The position numbers and the translations under genes were made by a program. A DNA stretch of 64,000 nucleotides from Gloeocapsa sp. PCC 7428 (GTDB taxonomy: Bacteria > Cyanobacteriota > Cyanobacteriia > Cyanobacteriales > Chroococcidiopsidaceae), in contig NC_019746.1 in the NCBI RefSeq assembly GCF_000317555.1, positions 124,001-188,000 on the forward strand, in the 5' to 3' direction. Under the pieces are notes generated by a model. The model did no database searches. It was not told the DNA's origin and saw only the letters and a list, made by a program, of their open reading frames with translations. Position 1 is the first letter of the stretch. Each line of letters opens with the position of its first letter. This document shows positions 16,141-25,700 of this stretch, one piece after another.

Positions 16141-19100
16141 ATGATTGACACTATTGCAAATTTTGATACTGTCATTGCCCAAATTCCTCCGTTTGACCGG
16201 CTATCATCAACGAGTTTAGAACAGCTAACTCGTCAAGCACAGATATACCGCTATCGTGTAGGACAGGCGATCGCAGTACGGGAGAAAATGCCCGCCCAGG
16301 TTAGTGTACTGTGTCAGGGACAAGTACGATTACTTGGCTTTGATCCAAATATTCAAACAATGACAACAATTTCACGGTTGTCGTCAGGCGCGATAATTGG
16401 AGTGGCTGGGTTACTCCGAGGAATTGCGTGTGAAACCGCGATCGCTTCAACAGAATGTACGTGTTTGAACATTCCATCGGATACTTTTTTAGACTTAATT
16501 GCATCAGAACCGGCGCTAAATGACTGGTTTAAGACGACTCCAACACTGATTGAGACGTTTGAAGTTCTCGCGGCTTGGCTACAGCAAGCGGCTAATCCCA
16601 CACTATTACAACAACAGAGTGTAGGAAGTTTAACCCAGCTAGTCACAAAAGTTTTTCCGCAGGTCGTGGTAACATCTTTAGACTTGAATCCCCGCAAGTC
16701 TAGAGGAAACCAGAATCAACAATTAGATAACAACCTCTTATGGTTAGTCAGCAATCAAAACTCGCTAGAACTTCCTGTAGGTTACGTTTACGACCAACAA
16801 ATTATTGCAAAACCGACAACTTTACGACTCGTAGGCTTGCCTAAAACGTTGTTAGCATCTGATTCAGAAGTCGAACAAACATCTGAAGCACTAAGTGCAA
16901 CTGCGGTTCATTCTATTGCCTATGCACCTCGCGAAATTCCTGAATGGGATTCCTCTGCGTCGGAAAAACGGATCAAATATCCTTATGTCAAGGGAAAAGG
17001 TGATATTAATGGTGCGTTGGCGTGTTTTGAGATGCTGGCACAATATTGGGGAATGCCGTTTCGTAAAGATGTTGTGCGGCGAGTATTGACGAATCAAAAG
17101 CAGCGGGTAGGGGCATTATCGCTGCTGCAATGCGGTGGTGTGACTGAGATGTTGGGAATACAAGCCCAGTTAATAGAAATACCAGAAAAAGCGATCGCCC
17201 GCTTGCAAGTTCCAGCAATGATTCAATGGCGCGATAGCTTCGCTTTGATTTACTCAATCAGCGCTAAAACTGTGGTAATGGGTGTTCCTGAGGTTGGAAT
17301 TTTGCGTCAGCGCCCCGCCGAATTGTTTGCGGGTATCCAACCCGATGCACAAACACAACAGCGTAAATTGCCGGTTTTGATGTTGCAAACCACTCCCCAA
17401 ACACCACAACGCAAGTTTGGTTTATCGTGGTTTTTGCCGTCGTTGTTTAAATACCGCCGCGTGTTAGTCGAGGTGTTTATTGCCTCATTCTTTGCTCAAC
17501 TGTTTGCGCTGGTTAACCCTTTAACAACCCAAGTCATTATTGATAAGGTTATCCTGCAAAATAGCCCTGACACGTTGCAAGTCTTAGGCGTTTTCCTGAT
17601 TGTGATTGCGGTTTTTGAAGCAATATTAATCAGCCTGCGAACTTATTTATTCGCTGACACTACTAACCGCATTGATTTAGCGTTGGGTTCAGAAATTATC
17701 GATCATTTATTACGATTGCCGTTACGCTATTTTGAACGGCGACCAGTGGGTGAACTTGCAACTCGCGTTAATGAACTCGAAAATATTCGGCAATTTTTAA
17801 CGGGTACAGCTTTGACGGTAGTGTTAGATGCTGTTTTTTCGGTAATCTATATTGTCGTCATGCTAATTTATAGCTGGTTATTGACGCTTGTCGCGCTGGT
17901 AACGCTACCGCTATTTATTGGTTTAACTGCGTTTGTTTCACCAATTGTCCGGCGACAACTCCGCGAAAAAGCCGAACTCAACGCTGCGGCGCAATCACAT
18001 TTGGTAGAAGTGCTATCAGGTATCCAGACGGTGAAGGCGCAAAATCTAGAGTTGCGATCGCGCTGGAAATGGCAAGAACGCTATTCGCGCTACATTAGTT
18101 CTAGCTTCAAGACTGTTTTCACTTATACAACAGCGACTTCTACTAGCACATTCTTGAACCATTTGTCAAGCTTGTTAGTGCTATGGGTTGGAGCTTATCT
18201 TGTTCTGCAAGGAGAATTAACTTTAGGACAATTAATCGCGTTTCGGATTATCGCAGGCTACGTGACGAGTCCTTTATTACGCTTAACGCAACTGTGGCAA
18301 AACTTCCAACAAACTGCGTTGTCCCTAGAGCGATTGAGCGATATCGTCGATACACCCGTCGAAGCTGACAGCAGCGATCGCGGTAAAATTTCTTTACCCA
18401 GAATCGAAGGAAAAGTTAAGTACGAAAATCTTTCATTTCGATTCGCTCCTAACGGTCCATTACAGTTAAATAATGTCAATTTAGAATTTTCTCAAGGTTC
18501 ATTCATTGGCATTGTCGGGCAAAGTGGATCGGGTAAAAGTACCTTGATGAAACTGTTATCGCGCTTGTACGACCCCGAATCCGGTCGCATACTCATCGAT
18601 AACTACGATATCCACAAAGTCGAACTTTATTCGCTACGCCAACAAATCGGAATTGTGCCGCAAGACACGTTACTCTTTGAAGGAACCGTCCAAGAAAACA
18701 TTACGCTCAATAACCCAGACGCCACCGAAGAAGAAATGATCGCAGCGGCTCGCATCGCAGTTGCCCACGACTTTATCATGAGTCTACCAAGTGGTTATAA
18801 TACCTTCTTGAGCGAACGCGGCGCTTCGTTATCAGGCGGACAACGTCAGCGGATTGCCTTAGCACGAACAATCTTGCAAAATCCAAGGCTGTTAATTCTA
18901 GACGAAGCAACAAGCGCGCTAGACTACGATTCCGAACGCCAAGTCTGTTTGAATCTCGCCGAAGCTTTTAAAGGTCGCACAGTTTTCTTTATTACTCACC
19001 GTCTAAATACAATTCGCAATGCCGATCGCATTGTTGTTATGGATCAAGGCATTGTTGCTGAACAAGGAACCCACGAAGAACTCATGCAGCTTCGAGGTAG

Positions 19101-19143
19101 ATACTATTGCTTGTATCAACAGCAAGCATCACATCTGGAATAA
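16141..19143 (+). CDS. Type I secretion ABC exporter with N-terminal cNMP-binding and C39-like domains
   Basis: This 1000-residue protein has three parts. Residues about 10-130 form a cyclic-nucleotide-binding-like domain (VGQAIAVREKMPAQVSVLCQ). Residues about 275-420 are C39-peptidase-like (YVKGKGDINGALACFEMLAQ). An ABC exporter core follows, with a six-helix membrane domain (about 435-720) and an ATPase (about 755-995) bearing GQSGSGKSTLMK, LSGGQRQRIALAR, LLILDEATSALD and FFITHRLNTI. The C39-like domain lacks the catalytic Cys: D-I-N stands where D-C-G is expected. It probably serves as a substrate-docking domain, as in HlyB, rather than cutting a double-glycine leader. It would pair with the HlyD protein 93 bp downstream and an outer membrane channel encoded elsewhere. 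Confidence 0.9.
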   Translation: MIDTIANFDTVIAQIPPFDRLSSTSLEQLTRQAQIYRYRVGQAIAVREKMPAQVSVLCQGQVRLLGFDPNIQTMTTISRLSSGAIIGVAGLLRGIACETAIASTECTCLNIPSDTFLDLIASEPALNDWFKTTPTLIETFEVLAAWLQQAANPTLLQQQSVGSLTQLVTKVFPQVVVTSLDLNPRKSRGNQNQQLDNNLLWLVSNQNSLELPVGYVYDQQIIAKPTTLRLVGLPKTLLASDSEVEQTSEALSATAVHSIAYAPREIPEWDSSASEKRIKYPYVKGKGDINGALACFEMLAQYWGMPFRKDVVRRVLTNQKQRVGALSLLQCGGVTEMLGIQAQLIEIPEKAIARLQVPAMIQWRDSFALIYSISAKTVVMGVPEVGILRQRPAELFAGIQPDAQTQQRKLPVLMLQTTPQTPQRKFGLSWFLPSLFKYRRVLVEVFIASFFAQLFALVNPLTTQVIIDKVILQNSPDTLQVLGVFLIVIAVFEAILISLRTYLFADTTNRIDLALGSEIIDHLLRLPLRYFERRPVGELATRVNELENIRQFLTGTALTVVLDAVFSVIYIVVMLIYSWLLTLVALVTLPLFIGLTAFVSPIVRRQLREKAELNAAAQSHLVEVLSGIQTVKAQNLELRSRWKWQERYSRYISSSFKTVFTYTTATSTSTFLNHLSSLLVLWVGAYLVLQGELTLGQLIAFRIIAGYVTSPLLRLTQLWQNFQQTALSLERLSDIVDTPVEADSSDRGKISLPRIEGKVKYENLSFRFAPNGPLQLNNVNLEFSQGSFIGIVGQSGSGKSTLMKLLSRLYDPESGRILIDNYDIHKVELYSLRQQIGIVPQDTLLFEGTVQENITLNNPDATEEEMIAAARIAVAHDFIMSLPSGYNTFLSERGASLSGGQRQRIALARTILQNPRLLILDEATSALDYDSERQVCLNLAEAFKGRTVFFITHRLNTIRNADRIVVMDQGIVAEQGTHEELMQLRGRYYCLYQQQASHLE

Positions 19144-19236
19144 CTGAAGTTGGTAACTGGTAATTGACCAAGAATACTATCAACAATTACCCATTACCTA
19201 TTCTCCATTACCCATTACCTACTTTCCATTCACACT

Positions 19237-20724
19237 ATGCTCGACCTCAGACCGAACAATCAAAATGGTAACGGTAAAGCTGTTACTCCACCTAAAACTC
19301 CCTTTGATCAACCTGTTGTGTTACGGCGATCGCCGTTTCTCTCGCGGGCAATTATCTGGACAATCGCGGGAGTGACAACCTTCGGTTTCATTTGGGCTTG
19401 TGTTGCTAAAGTTGATGAATCAGTGATGGCAACTGGTAAACTCGCGCCGCAAGGAAGTATTAAGGAAGTCAAAGCCCCGTTGAATGGCGTTGTTAAGGAG
19501 ATTCATATCGAAGACGGGCAACGCGTGAAACAAGGCGATTTACTTCTAGTCCTCGATTCGCGAACTGCGCAAGCTCAAACTACCGCACTGCAAAAAGTTA
19601 AAGCAGCATTGAGCCAAGAAAATCAGTTTTATCGCTCTGTCTTGCGGGGAGTTGCCGCAATTCCCACAACGGTTAATGTATCTCCAGAAATCGCTGACTT
19701 GACAAAGAGTCGCTCAACATTGGTTGCGGAAAACCGTCTTTATCGTTTACAACTCGACGGTGCTGCTGATCCTAACTTAAATCCTGACGAACAACTGCGG
19801 CTAAAATCTGCATTGAGTGAAGCGGCTTCGCGCGAAGCAGCTGCACAGCTAGAAATCGAACAACTGCAACAGCAACTTGCACGAACCGAAGTTGAACTTG
19901 CAGGCGCAAAAGATATCGTGGTTGTCAACGAGCAGATTTTGCAAGATATCGAGGCAGTTGCGCGAGAAGGCGCATTGTCGCGCGTGCAGTATTTAGAACA
20001 GCGGCAGAAAGTGCGTAGCGGACAATCAGAAGTTGAACAGTTAACGAAAGAGCGATCGCGCTTGCAATTAGCAATTAACCAAGCACGCGAGAAACTTGAA
20101 AATACGCAGGCGCTTTCGCAGCAGGATGTTTTGACAAAAATGGCAGCGAATGACCAAAAAATCGCCGAAATTGACACGCAACTCAATAAAGCGATCGTCG
20201 AAAACGAAAAACAAATTGCCGAAATCGAAAACCAACTCAGTCAAGCACAAGTGACACTGCAATATCAGCAATTACGCGCTCCAGTGGAGGGTACTGTATT
20301 CGATTTGCAAGTAACAGCGCCTGGTTTTGTTACTAACTCCGCTGAACCTTTATTAAAAATTGTTCCGAGTAACACCTTGGTAGCTGAGGTATCGATTACG
20401 AATCGAGATATTGGTTTTGTTGAAGAAGGAATGCCCGTCGATGTGCGGATAGACTCGTTTCCTTTCAGCGAATTTGGCGATATTAAGGGAGAATTAATTT
20501 CTGTTGGTTCGGATGCTTTACCTCCTGATGAAATTCGACCTTACTACACCTTTCCTGCAAAAGTTCGCATGAATCAGGAATTTTTGCAAGTTCGCGGACG
20601 CGAAATTCCATTGCAATCAGGAATGTCAATTAGTGCAAATATTAAAGTACGCGATCGCACTGTATTGAGCATCTTTACAGATCGTTTTGTCCATCACTTA
20701 GAAAGTCTCAAATTTGTCCGATAA
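19237..20724 (+). CDS. HlyD-family membrane fusion protein
   Basis: This 495-residue periplasmic adaptor belongs to a type I secretion system. A cytoplasmic N-terminus of about 30 residues precedes a single transmembrane helix (AIIWTIAGVTTFGFIWACVA). Next is a first half-lipoyl segment (GVVKEIHIEDGQRVKQGDLL) and a long alpha-helical coiled coil (about 170-340, rich in Gln/Glu/Leu). The second half-lipoyl segment (APVEGTVFDLQVTAPGFV) and a beta-barrel (VAEVSITNRDIGFVEEGMPV) end at the C-terminus. It links the inner-membrane ABC exporter to a TolC-like channel. The gap from the exporter gene is filled with ttacccattacctatt-type tandem repeats, but the two genes very probably share a transcript. 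Confidence 0.9.
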   Translation: MLDLRPNNQNGNGKAVTPPKTPFDQPVVLRRSPFLSRAIIWTIAGVTTFGFIWACVAKVDESVMATGKLAPQGSIKEVKAPLNGVVKEIHIEDGQRVKQGDLLLVLDSRTAQAQTTALQKVKAALSQENQFYRSVLRGVAAIPTTVNVSPEIADLTKSRSTLVAENRLYRLQLDGAADPNLNPDEQLRLKSALSEAASREAAAQLEIEQLQQQLARTEVELAGAKDIVVVNEQILQDIEAVAREGALSRVQYLEQRQKVRSGQSEVEQLTKERSRLQLAINQAREKLENTQALSQQDVLTKMAANDQKIAEIDTQLNKAIVENEKQIAEIENQLSQAQVTLQYQQLRAPVEGTVFDLQVTAPGFVTNSAEPLLKIVPSNTLVAEVSITNRDIGFVEEGMPVDVRIDSFPFSEFGDIKGELISVGSDALPPDEIRPYYTFPAKVRMNQEFLQVRGREIPLQSGMSISANIKVRDRTVLSIFTDRFVHHLESLKFVR

Positions 20725-21026
20725 GCACATTCTGTGCAACAAGGACTGATTAGAAATGAAAATTCAAAATTTGCTTGATATTTTAATACACAGAAGTACA
20801 GATGAGGTAGAAAGAGAGACAAGGAGAATTGCTTCACGCACAATTGCGTTAGCCCGTACAAAGTATATTTGTGTAGCGCGTGTAATGTGCGATCGCTGTT
20901 AACTAATTCTTCTATCACTTCACCAATTTGATTGCAGAAGAAAGATGAAGATGCGATTGTGTAGCGTATGCAAAGTATAATCGCTTACTCTATACAAAGT
21001 CCAATCACCTTCTTCCCTCACTCCTG
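20725..21026. other. Intergenic region, nothing recognised
   Basis: No gene or clear terminator is seen. Two GCGATCGC-type octamers and related short motifs (TGTGTAGCG) are present. Confidence 0.35.
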
Positions 21027-21987
21027 TTAGAGCGTGTTGGCGAGGTAATAGTAGAGATCGTCAATTACAGCATCAGCTGCAAATAAATTTGATCTAGTCC
21101 ATGTGTAACCCTCAACGAGGTAAACTTGCTCTTGCTGAACAGCTTTGAGCTTTTCCATAAAGGTCTTTGTTTTAAGCTTTCAAAAATTGCTTTACCTTCT
21201 TTACCAAAAGCTAAGAATAAAACATCATCGTCTACTTGCTCAAACCTTTCCTCAGAAATACTATAAATTGCCCCACGGCGTGTGACAACGTTTTGCGCTT
21301 TTGGGCGTTGCAAACCCAAATCACTAAGAATAAAACCTGGAAATGTAGCTTTGGTAAAAACAGTTAGGTTAAAACTCTCACCTCTAGCCCTTCCAGTAAC
21401 AGAAATTGTTTGATTGTGATAGCGATCGCCTAGTGATATTTTAATTCTTCAATTCGTTGGTAATAATGATTTAAAGCTTGTGTTGCTTTTTCTTTTTTTC
21501 CTAATACTTCAGCAATAAAAGTGAAACCTTCTTTCCAATTCAATACTACGTCTTTAAACTGAGCTACTACGTGAACAATTTGAGAAAGTAGGGGATAAAT
21601 CTCTTCATTATATTCTGTAGTTAAAATTAAATCAGGCTTCAGTTACAAAATTCTTTCCAAGTTTGGAGATTCGCCTATACCTAATAACACGATCCCTTCC
21701 GTGTTATTCTCCGGATAGCTTTGAACGTCTGGATAGTTTGCACTCGACTGCTCAATTGAACAAGCATTACTACCAATGGGCTTAACATCAAGATTCAGTG
21801 TATGACTAAGAATATACTGCATAAGGGTGACAACCCGTTGAGGGTTATTAGGAACACAGGTTTCTCCCATTGCGTGTTCCACAACTCGACAAGGGTTTGA
21901 GGGTGGTGCAGAAGTTAGTATATCGGTATGGTTGATCGCTGTTCCGCTACAGGCTGAGACGATTGCAACTGTAAGTATGAATAGCAA
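21027..21987 (-). pseudogene. FecB-like iron(III)-siderophore binding lipoprotein, multiple frameshifts
   Basis: The 5' part (21987 down to 21643) begins MLFILTVAIVSACSG with a lipobox, followed by the FecB/FhuD signposts NPQRVVTL and VKPIGSNA. The frame breaks after NLERIL. Further pieces occur in other frames: KPDLILTTEYNEEIYPLLSQ, then WKEGFTFIAEVLGKKEKA with YYQRIEELK, then SVTGRARGESFN, RRGAIYSISEERFEQVDDDV and FAADAVIDDLYYYLANTL, ending at 21027. Together they cover a full-length periplasmic binding protein of about 320 residues. At least three frameshifts abolish it. It would have fed a ferric siderophore importer and was probably functional not long ago, because all segments are still recognisable. 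Confidence 0.75.
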
Positions 21988-22007
21988 TAATCGTTATTTT
22001 ACCCTCC

Positions 22008-22405
22008 TCAATTCTCCCTTATAAATGAGGGAAGTTGGCATCGATTGTTCCCTACCCTTGGAAAGGCAGGGCTGTTTAATTGTAAGAGAGGGAAAATCCT
22101 CTTTAACTGATTTGCCAGTTTCCGCTTTGCAGTGGCAATTGAGGTGAAACCCAGAGAGCGGTTCTCGATGCTCCCATGTCCACGAATGATGGCATGAAAC
22201 TGCTCAGCCGTGGTCACGACACTGCTGATGTAATACTGGCGCTCTTAAACGCTTGTCCTGCTCGTATGCCCTGGCGTTCCACGCAGATACACCGCTTGAG
22301 TTTTGTCCACTCATCGGCAAAGGCTTCCAACTGCTCAAGCACTGAGACGTGCCATTGCACGATGCGTCCATGCACAAAACTCTGGTACTTGTTGAAGGTG
22401 TTCAA
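22008..22405 (-). pseudogene. ISAs1-family transposase, C-terminal fragments with frameshift
   Basis: One minus-strand frame reads GRIVQWHVSVLEQLEAF, then WTKLKRCICVERQGIRAG. After a shift near 22240 the next reads QYYISSVVTTAEQFHAIIRG and HGSIENR. This is the pattern of the C-terminal part of ISAs1/H-repeat transposases (RYYISSL...A..FA..IR.HW.IENRLHWV). The N-terminus and the end are missing. It lies just upstream of the broken FecB-like gene and may be linked to its decay. Confidence 0.65.
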
Positions 22406-22490
22406 TTAGGTTCATCTTTGAGGCAAAGAGCGTACTGACTAAAGATAGTCTAATTTTTTTCCTCTCACTTTGAAACAACCCTGCCCACTT

Positions 22491-22552
22491 GTGGGGAGCC
22501 ACTGCGGCGCGGAGTTTCCGCGTCCGGAAGCAAGTGGCGTGGATTTAGGGGA
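22491..22552 (-). repeat. Dispersed intergenic repeat, family also found inside the FAAL gene
   Basis: Read on the minus strand this begins CCCCTAAATCCACGCCACTT, then a GC-rich hairpin, then GTGGCTCCCC. The same head (CCCCTAAATCCACGCCAGTT) and tail (CTGGCTCCCC) border a longer copy at 40084-40182, where it is translated in frame as a linker. Confidence 0.65.
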
Positions 22553-22659
22553 CTAATTCTTATCATGAAGAATTTAGGAGGATTGAACACGAAAGCAATT
22601 TTTTCAACTTTTTCAACGAAAATAAGAGGTTCTCTAACGAGGTTGGTATTGCATAAATA

Positions 22660-22685
22660 AAGCGGCAACTTATAAATTGCCGCTT
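22660..22685 (-). terminator. Hairpin downstream of the first giant Calx-beta/PPC gene
   Basis: AAGCGGCAA (22660-22668) pairs with TTGCCGCTT (22677-22685) over an 8-nt loop. It lies about 105 bp beyond the stop of the gene ending at 22790. There is only a short T-rich stretch on the minus strand side. A terminator or 3'-end stabiliser is likely. Confidence 0.55.
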
Positions 22686-22736
22686 CAGTGTAATTATTTG
22701 AACAATTTGAAGTTGTGTTAGAAAAGTTGCAATCTT

Positions 22737-22782
22737 AAGAATAACCGCGATCGCACTTCAAGAATAACCGCGATCGCACTTC
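22737..22782. repeat. Perfect tandem duplication of a 23-bp unit
   Basis: Two exact copies of a unit starting AAGAATAACCGCGATCGC and ending ACTTC lie side by side (22737-22759, 22760-22782), immediately after the coding region. Each carries one GCGATCGC octamer, so the duplication also doubles the HIP1 site. Confidence 0.85.
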
Positions 22783-22789
22783 CCAAATC

Positions 22790-25700
22790 TTAGGCTAGCC
22801 TTGCGTTCAAGGTATACTCACCGGTTTCGATTCCGAAGTCGGGGAACACCCAACCTGAACCACTACCTGCTGTGAATGGGTCGTAGGAGTCGTTACCGAT
22901 TTGACTAATACCGACATAGTACGTGCCTGCGTCGGCTGCGGTAAACTCAAGGTAAGGATCGTTAAACGACGAGAACACTTCGTCGGGCGCGGCTTGGAAG
23001 TCATCAAAGTCGGTCTTCGCAAGCTCAGTACCTTCCGCATCAAACACACGTAATTGCGAGTAGGCAAGCAGCGAATCGAGCGATACCGCATCAACATCAA
23101 GTACAAGTGTTTCGCCCGCACCAAGCGTAAACGAGTAGAAATCGACATCTTCCGTCGCATCTACCGTGAGTTCATTACCCTCAGCATCTTCGGCAAAATA
23201 TTGGGCGATTTCACCATCGAAGCTGACAGTAGAATTGGCGGCGGATAAACCAGTAGCGATCGCAGTGTCGATTGTATCATTTTGCTCCTCGGTTGAGGTA
23301 GGAGCCAAGCTCGGATTATCTGCAATGCTAAAGGTCACACTGCTAGCTTCGGGGTTGAGTTGATAACCATTGCCAGCTTCTAGCGTAAAAGTAACTTCTT
23401 CCAAGCCTTCATCGATGCCATCATTGAGCACAGGTAGTTCAATACTTGCATTTTGCTCAGTGATGTTAAAGCTGAGGCTTGATAGCTGCCCGCCTCCGCC
23501 TTGAATAAAGTCACCCAAGTCGTCAGAGGTCAACGTTACGGTGATTCCTTCTTCGGGTGGTGGGGCGCTGAGGTTGAAGTTGAAAGTCGCGGTTGTGCCC
23601 TCGCTTTCGATCAAAACTTCGGGTTCTGCGGTTAAGCCGACTTGAATTTGCGACTCTGGATTATCCTTAATCGTCAGCGTTGCCGAACTTTGATTTTCGT
23701 TGACCGTGTAACCCGCACCTGGTACTACCGATAAGTTAAACTGTTCGATACCTTCGGTGATATCGGTGCTGTTGAACACTGGTACGGTAATCGTTGCCGT
23801 TTGTTCCAGCATTTGGAAGTAAAAACCACTGACTGCACCGTCAGCTGTTGCCACGCCACCGGTAATATCAGCATTGAAGATCGCAAGTTCATTCAAGAAA
23901 TCTTGCGCACCACCGCTAACGTAGACTTGTACTCCTTCGGGTGGCGGAGGTTCCGACAGCGATAAGGTAATAGTAAAGGCAGTTTCTTCAGACTCAATGA
24001 GTTCTGTCGTATCGACTTCCAAGCTGACTTCGGGTGTAACCGTTGGTGCAGGAACTTGGTCTACGGTATCGTAGAACGTCACAGTAGAAGAATTTAATGG
24101 CGAAACAGTGTAACCGGCACTTTCTTCTAGCGAGAAAGTTGCTGTTTCGGGTCCATCGGTTTGAGCTTCTTCACTGGTTGTGGGGTTGAGCGTGATTGTC
24201 GCAAATTCTTCTTGGAGTAAGAACTTGAACCCAACTGCTTCGCCTTGAGCGTTGTAAACCGCATCGAGGAATTCACCACCTCGGCTAAATGGCTTGTTGT
24301 TGAGGTTGCCACCATAAGGAACTGTGTAGCCTTCGTCACCAACACTGCCAAAGTAATCGGTGAGAACAATGTCACTCTTGACATAAACTTCAACTCCGCC
24401 TTCGGGAATCTCACCATCGGCTGACAGTGCAAAGCTGAGCGCAGTACCAGCACCTTCGGGTGGAGTTAAAACGATCGCTGGTGCAGCAATGCCAAAATCG
24501 AGATTGTCGAAGTCATTGTTATAAGTTCCGGCGATGGTCACTAAAGAGACTGCGGGACCTTCACCCGTACCACGCGGAATCCTTGTCGGATCTGGAATAA
24601 ATGCATCTGGATTGTTCAGGCTGAGGTTAAGCGTGTATTCCCCAGATCCATATCCATCTGGGTCAGGATCGGAATTGCCTGTACCAGAGGCTGGTTTGGT
24701 AGGATCGTACTCGCCGTTGCCATAAAGGCTAACACCAACGTAATAAGTTCCGTCGCTGGGTGCCGTGAACTCGATATAAGACTCGAACCTGGAATTAAAG
24801 ATCTCATTAGGTGCAGCACCGTCGTCATTGGTGGCTAACTCCCCACCAGTAGCATCAAAGACGCGCAACCAAGTATCAACTTTTCTGCCGTCTTCAAACT
24901 GATTCGAGTCAGTATTAATTTTGATTGTGTCGCCAGCTTTGAGGTTAACTTTGTAAAGGTCAACATCTTCACTCGCGTCAACATACGTAACGCTACCATC
25001 TGCTTTTTCGTAAGAGTTATCAAACTCAAAGTCGAGTGTACTGGTAAACGATAACTCCGAGTTAAACTGATTCAAGCGCGTATTAAAAGCGGTTTCCAGC
25101 GTGTCGTTTGGCTCCGTAACCTCGCCTGGCGGTGCTTGTCTTGGTCGATCGACAATCTGAAATGTTCCCAAATTTGCATCGGGATTTAGCTGATAACCAG
25201 GAGCATCTTGCAGTGTAAACGATGCTTCTTCTAGTCCTTCGTTTTCACCATCATTGGCAACTGGTAACTCAATCGTTGCTTCCCTACCAGTAATTTTGAA
25301 GTCAAAGCCCGTATCGGTGACGCGGACAATTTCACCACCAGTAATCGCAATATTTGCTAAGTCAAATTCCGATAATTGCGGTGCTGCTACAGCAACCGTT
25401 AGTCCTTCTTCGGGTGGTGTCGCACTTAGGCTAAACTTATGAACTGATACCGTGTTTCTTGACTCGATCAGTACCGCTGGCTCAGTCTCCAAGCTTACCT
25501 GAATTTGCGAATCAGCATTATCAACGACGTTGAGCGTAATTGAACCTGCATCTTCCGCAATGTTATAGCCTGCTGCTTCTTGTAATGCAAAGTTAAACTC
25601 TTCGATTCCCTCTAATTCGTCGTCAGCAAACGCTGGTAAAGTGATTGTTGCTGTTTGCTCAGTAATCTTAAAGAAGAAGCCGTTAGCCGCAAAGTTCGGA

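Noticed and set aside
16979-17060. Active C39 peptidase in the type I exporter
   Set aside because: The expected catalytic D-C-G reads D-I-N; the Cys in GALACFEM is five residues off the expected position.
19740-20186. 148-codon Cys/Ser-rich frame antisense to the HlyD gene
   Set aside because: Cys/Ser-rich composition is typical of antisense to Gln/Ala-rich coiled-coil codons; no start context.
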